Below are positions 5,458 through 7,556 of a stretch of DNA of 7,556 nt, piece after piece (the first letter of the stretch is position 1; each line of letters begins with the position of its first letter). Under the pieces are notes generated by a model that had not been told where the DNA came from, did no database searches, and saw only the letters and a list, made by a program, of their open reading frames with translations. The stretch comes from Comamonas sp. lk (GTDB lineage: Bacteria; Pseudomonadota; Gammaproteobacteria; Burkholderiales; Burkholderiaceae_C), in contig CAMDHL010000097.1 in the NCBI GenBank assembly GCA_945898105.1, forward strand, positions 1 through 7,556. The letters are read 5' to 3'. The position numbers and the translations under genes are program-made.

Positions 5458-7209
5458 CTATTCGATGGAGGCTTTGTCGCGCTTGCTGGCGGTGGCGGCC
5501 ACGATGGGGCTGATCACACCTTTGGCTTTGACATTGAGGCAGGCCGTCTTGCCGCTGGCCAGCGCCCGCTGTAGCGCAGGTCCCAGGTCTTGCCTGTGCT
5601 CCACCAGTTCGCCGTAACCGCCCATGCCCTCAAACAGGGTGTGAAACGGAATATCACGAAAATCCGTGGCGAAGTGTTTGCCACTGGCAAACAAGCGCTC
5701 TTGTTGCTGCGAAATACAGTCCAAGCCGCCGTTGTTGTCGATCACCACCACGATAGGCAGCTTTTCCTGAAAAGCCACTTCAATCGACAGCCCACCCGAC
5801 AAAAACGCGCCGTCGCCGCTGATCAGAACCACGCGGCTTTGTGGGTTGAGGCGTTGCGCCGATACGGCCAGCGACACGCCCACACCAAGCAGACTAAAGC
5901 AACCCGGATGCAGTATCCCAGCCAATTGCTGCCCCTGCCAGCCCGCCAAGTTAACCGCAATTTCGGACCAGAAATGCGTATTGCCGCCATCAAAAACTAA
6001 CCAGTCCTGCGCCTGCATCTGTGCCTGCACATCGAGGGAGAGTTGCAAAGGATGCATCTTGCCGCCGCTGGCCGCTGCTTGCGCCGTGTCTTGTGCCAGT
6101 TCGGCCAAGCTGTGCTCCACCCAGACTTGGCGCCATGCGCGGTTTTGGGCATACCAGGCCTTGGGGGTTTCCCATTGCCTCTCTGCATGGTGTTGTAGTA
6201 AGGCGCTGAAAAAAGCTTGCGGGTCGCTGAGCAAGACGTGATCGGCAGCGCGGTTCATTTCCAGCTCTTCATGCGATCCGTTCACGCAGACCAGGTCCAG
6301 GGTACGAGGAAACAAAGGCGGGTTGCCAAAGTTCATCTGGTTATCCAGCCGCCCACCCACCATCACCACCAGGTCCGCTGCCTCAAGCGCCTGGCCCGAA
6401 GGCGGGTATTGATGAATGTCGGCCAGCCCCATGTACGCAGCGCAATGCTCGCCCAAGAGCTTCTGGTGGTAAGGAATGTTAAAAACCGGAATCGCCAGCG
6501 TGCGGCCTACCTGCTCCAGTAGATGTTCTGCGCCGGACCACCAAACGCCATGGCCGCCTATCAGCATGGGACGCTTGGCGGCGGAGATGCGCGCCAGCAA
6601 GGGCGCTAATGCGGCAGGATCGGGCCAAGCGCGAGGTGCTGGTGTAGCGGCGCGATGAAACGGGCGCTCCTCATGACCGGCGTCTTCATCAAACGAGGAA
6701 AACATGATGTCCACCGGAAGGCTCAGGTGTACCGGGCCGCCATAACCACTGGTCGCGATTTTCCAAGCCCGATCAACAAACTCGCTGATGCGTGTGCCGT
6801 CGGTAATGCTGTAGCTGTATTTGGTGAGCGGTGCGGCGATAGCGACATCGTCAATCTCTTTAAATCCGCCCGAGCCGCGCCGCTTGAGCGTGCTCGAACC
6901 GGTCACAAAAATCACCGGCGAGCGCTCGCCCCAGGCTTCCATCATGGCCGGTACTGCGTTGGCAAAACCTTCGGGCCCTATCAGACAAACTGCGGGTTTG
7001 CGCTTCAGGCGCGCATGGCCGTCGGCCAGGTGCCCGGCCACTTGTTCATGCGGGCAGTTGATGACCGTTACGCCCAGCTCCATAAAGCCTTCCAAGGCCG
7101 GATTGCAAAAGCCCCCTGCAAGGGTGAACACATGCTCTATGCCTTTTTCTTTGAGGGCCAAAGCCAGCAGATAGCCGCCTCGACGGCGCGCAATGGGTTG
7201 GGGGTTCAT
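5458..7209 (-). CDS. Thiamine-diphosphate-dependent enzyme (acetolactate synthase / 2-hydroxyacyl-CoA lyase / oxalyl-CoA decarboxylase superfamily)
   Basis: A 583-residue three-domain ThDP enzyme that would decarboxylate or cleave a 2-oxo or 2-hydroxy acid, or condense two such units. The N-terminal pyrimidine-binding domain carries the catalytic Glu55 in NCPHEQVAGHLADGHAR. The central domain (about 195-340) contains GGHGVWWSG and the GGRLDNQMNFGNPPLF stretch typical of the lyase/oxalyl-CoA decarboxylase side of the family. The C-terminal PP-binding domain has GDGAFLSGG (465-473) and Asn492-Asn493, the GDG-x24-NN Mg/ThDP motif. Glu55 excludes a classical glyoxylate carboligase, which lacks this residue. 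The length exceeds that of benzoylformate decarboxylase (about 525). ATG 7209 is supported by AGGA about 8 nt upstream and overlaps the upstream stop as ATGA, so translation is coupled to the FMN dehydrogenase. That pairing resembles mandelate-type logic (hydroxy acid oxidation, then 2-oxo acid decarboxylation). Exact substrate unknown. Confidence 0.9.
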   Translation of the reverse strand: MNPQPIARRRGGYLLALALKEKGIEHVFTLAGGFCNPALEGFMELGVTVINCPHEQVAGHLADGHARLKRKPAVCLIGPEGFANAVPAMMEAWGERSPVIFVTGSSTLKRRGSGGFKEIDDVAIAAPLTKYSYSITDGTRISEFVDRAWKIATSGYGGPVHLSLPVDIMFSSFDEDAGHEERPFHRAATPAPRAWPDPAALAPLLARISAAKRPMLIGGHGVWWSGAEHLLEQVGRTLAIPVFNIPYHQKLLGEHCAAYMGLADIHQYPPSGQALEAADLVVMVGGRLDNQMNFGNPPLFPRTLDLVCVNGSHEELEMNRAADHVLLSDPQAFFSALLQHHAERQWETPKAWYAQNRAWRQVWVEHSLAELAQDTAQAAASGGKMHPLQLSLDVQAQMQAQDWLVFDGGNTHFWSEIAVNLAGWQGQQLAGILHPGCFSLLGVGVSLAVSAQRLNPQSRVVLISGDGAFLSGGLSIEVAFQEKLPIVVVIDNNGGLDCISQQQERLFASGKHFATDFRDIPFHTLFEGMGGYGELVEHRQDLGPALQRALASGKTACLNVKAKGVISPIVAATASKRDKASIE

Positions 7210-7556
7210 AAGCTTTCCTGATGTTGCGGTGGATTTGCGGGTGTATGCACAAAAAACTGGGGACCAAGCGCTGCCGGGCTGCGCACGCCAAGTTGCACTA
7301 ACGCGGTCAAGGCGCTCTCCTGTACCGCGTCGAGGTACTGGTCTAGCGCCTGCGCGCCCCCGGCAGCAATCGCGTACAGCACGGCACGGCCTAGCATCAC
7401 TAAATTAGCGCCGCAGGCCAGGGCTTTGACCACGTCCTCGCCACTGCGAATGCCGCTGTCAAACACCAGGGGGTAATCCGTGCCTACTGCAGCGCGGATG
7501 AGGCCTAGTTGTTCAATAGCCCCCGGTGCGCTGTCCAACTGGCGCCCGCCGTGGTT
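7206..7556 (-). CDS. FMN-dependent alpha-hydroxy-acid dehydrogenase/oxidase (N-terminal part outside window)
   Basis: Only the last 116 residues are visible; the frame is open to the right edge. It opens with NHGGRQLD, the active-site signature of the lactate/glycolate oxidase family (catalytic His, substrate-carboxylate-binding Arg). It continues with LVFDSGIRSGEDVVKALA and GANLVMLGRAVLYAIAAGG, the FMN-phosphate-binding loops near the end of the TIM barrel. Members oxidise L-lactate, glycolate, mandelate or related 2-hydroxy acids to 2-oxo acids. The tail after the barrel is proline- and glutamine-rich. Its TGA overlaps the ATG of the ThDP enzyme by 4 nt (ATGA). Membership is firm, but the substrate cannot be told from this end. 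The true start lies beyond the window. Confidence 0.92.
   Translation of the reverse strand, partial: NHGGRQLDSAPGAIEQLGLIRAAVGTDYPLVFDSGIRSGEDVVKALACGANLVMLGRAVLYAIAAGGAQALDQYLDAVQESALTALVQLGVRSPAALGPQFFVHTPANPPQHQESL

Noticed and set aside
5458..7209. Glyoxylate carboligase assignment, tempting because of the HIUase-like and hydroxy-acid oxidase neighbours
   Set aside because: Glyoxylate carboligase lacks the catalytic Glu that is present here as Glu55, and no other allantoin-pathway gene is visible.

Overview
The window reads as part of a bacterial chromosome of moderately high GC. Every gene I can support lies on the minus strand, so transcription runs from high to low coordinates. Protein flavour, tight operon packing and the gene families suggest a betaproteobacterium of the Burkholderiales (Comamonadaceae-like). 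This is an inference from general resemblance, because there is no rRNA or other phylogenetic marker here. I see no tRNA, insertion sequence, CRISPR array or phage gene.

In transcription order the layout is as follows. (1) 7556-7206 holds the C-terminal part of an FMN-dependent alpha-hydroxy-acid dehydrogenase/oxidase. (2) 7209-5458 is a thiamine-diphosphate enzyme of the acetolactate synthase / 2-hydroxyacyl-CoA lyase / oxalyl-CoA decarboxylase superfamily, joined to gene 1 by an ATGA overlap. (3) 5447-5091 is a transthyretin-like / 5-hydroxyisourate hydrolase-like protein with an abnormal C-terminus. (4) 5077-3953 is a GcvT-fold, DmdA-like (tetrahydrofolate-dependent demethylase-like) protein. 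(5) 3865-3278 is a cytosolic ABM-fold protein with an extra C-terminal half. (6) 3204-2233 is a short SbmA/BacA-family membrane transporter. Genes 1 to 4 are packed within 13 nt of each other. Gaps of 87 and 73 nt containing small hairpins precede genes 5 and 6. After a 188-nt gap come (7) 2044-1607, a two-[2Fe-2S] small subunit, and (8) 1594-1, the Tat-exported molybdopterin-binding large subunit of an IorAB-type molybdenum hydroxylase, cut by the left edge.

Taken together this looks like a catabolic cluster. An alpha-hydroxy acid could be oxidised to a 2-oxo acid (gene 1), then cleaved or decarboxylated (gene 2). A methyl group could be moved to tetrahydrofolate (gene 4), a cyclic amide-type ring opened or a hydrated intermediate processed (gene 3), and an aldehyde or N-heterocycle hydroxylated (genes 7 and 8). 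I know of no named pathway with the combination FMN hydroxy-acid dehydrogenase, ThDP lyase, HIUase-like, DmdA-like, ABM and SbmA-like. It is the best candidate here for an undescribed system. The substrate cannot be read from the sequence.
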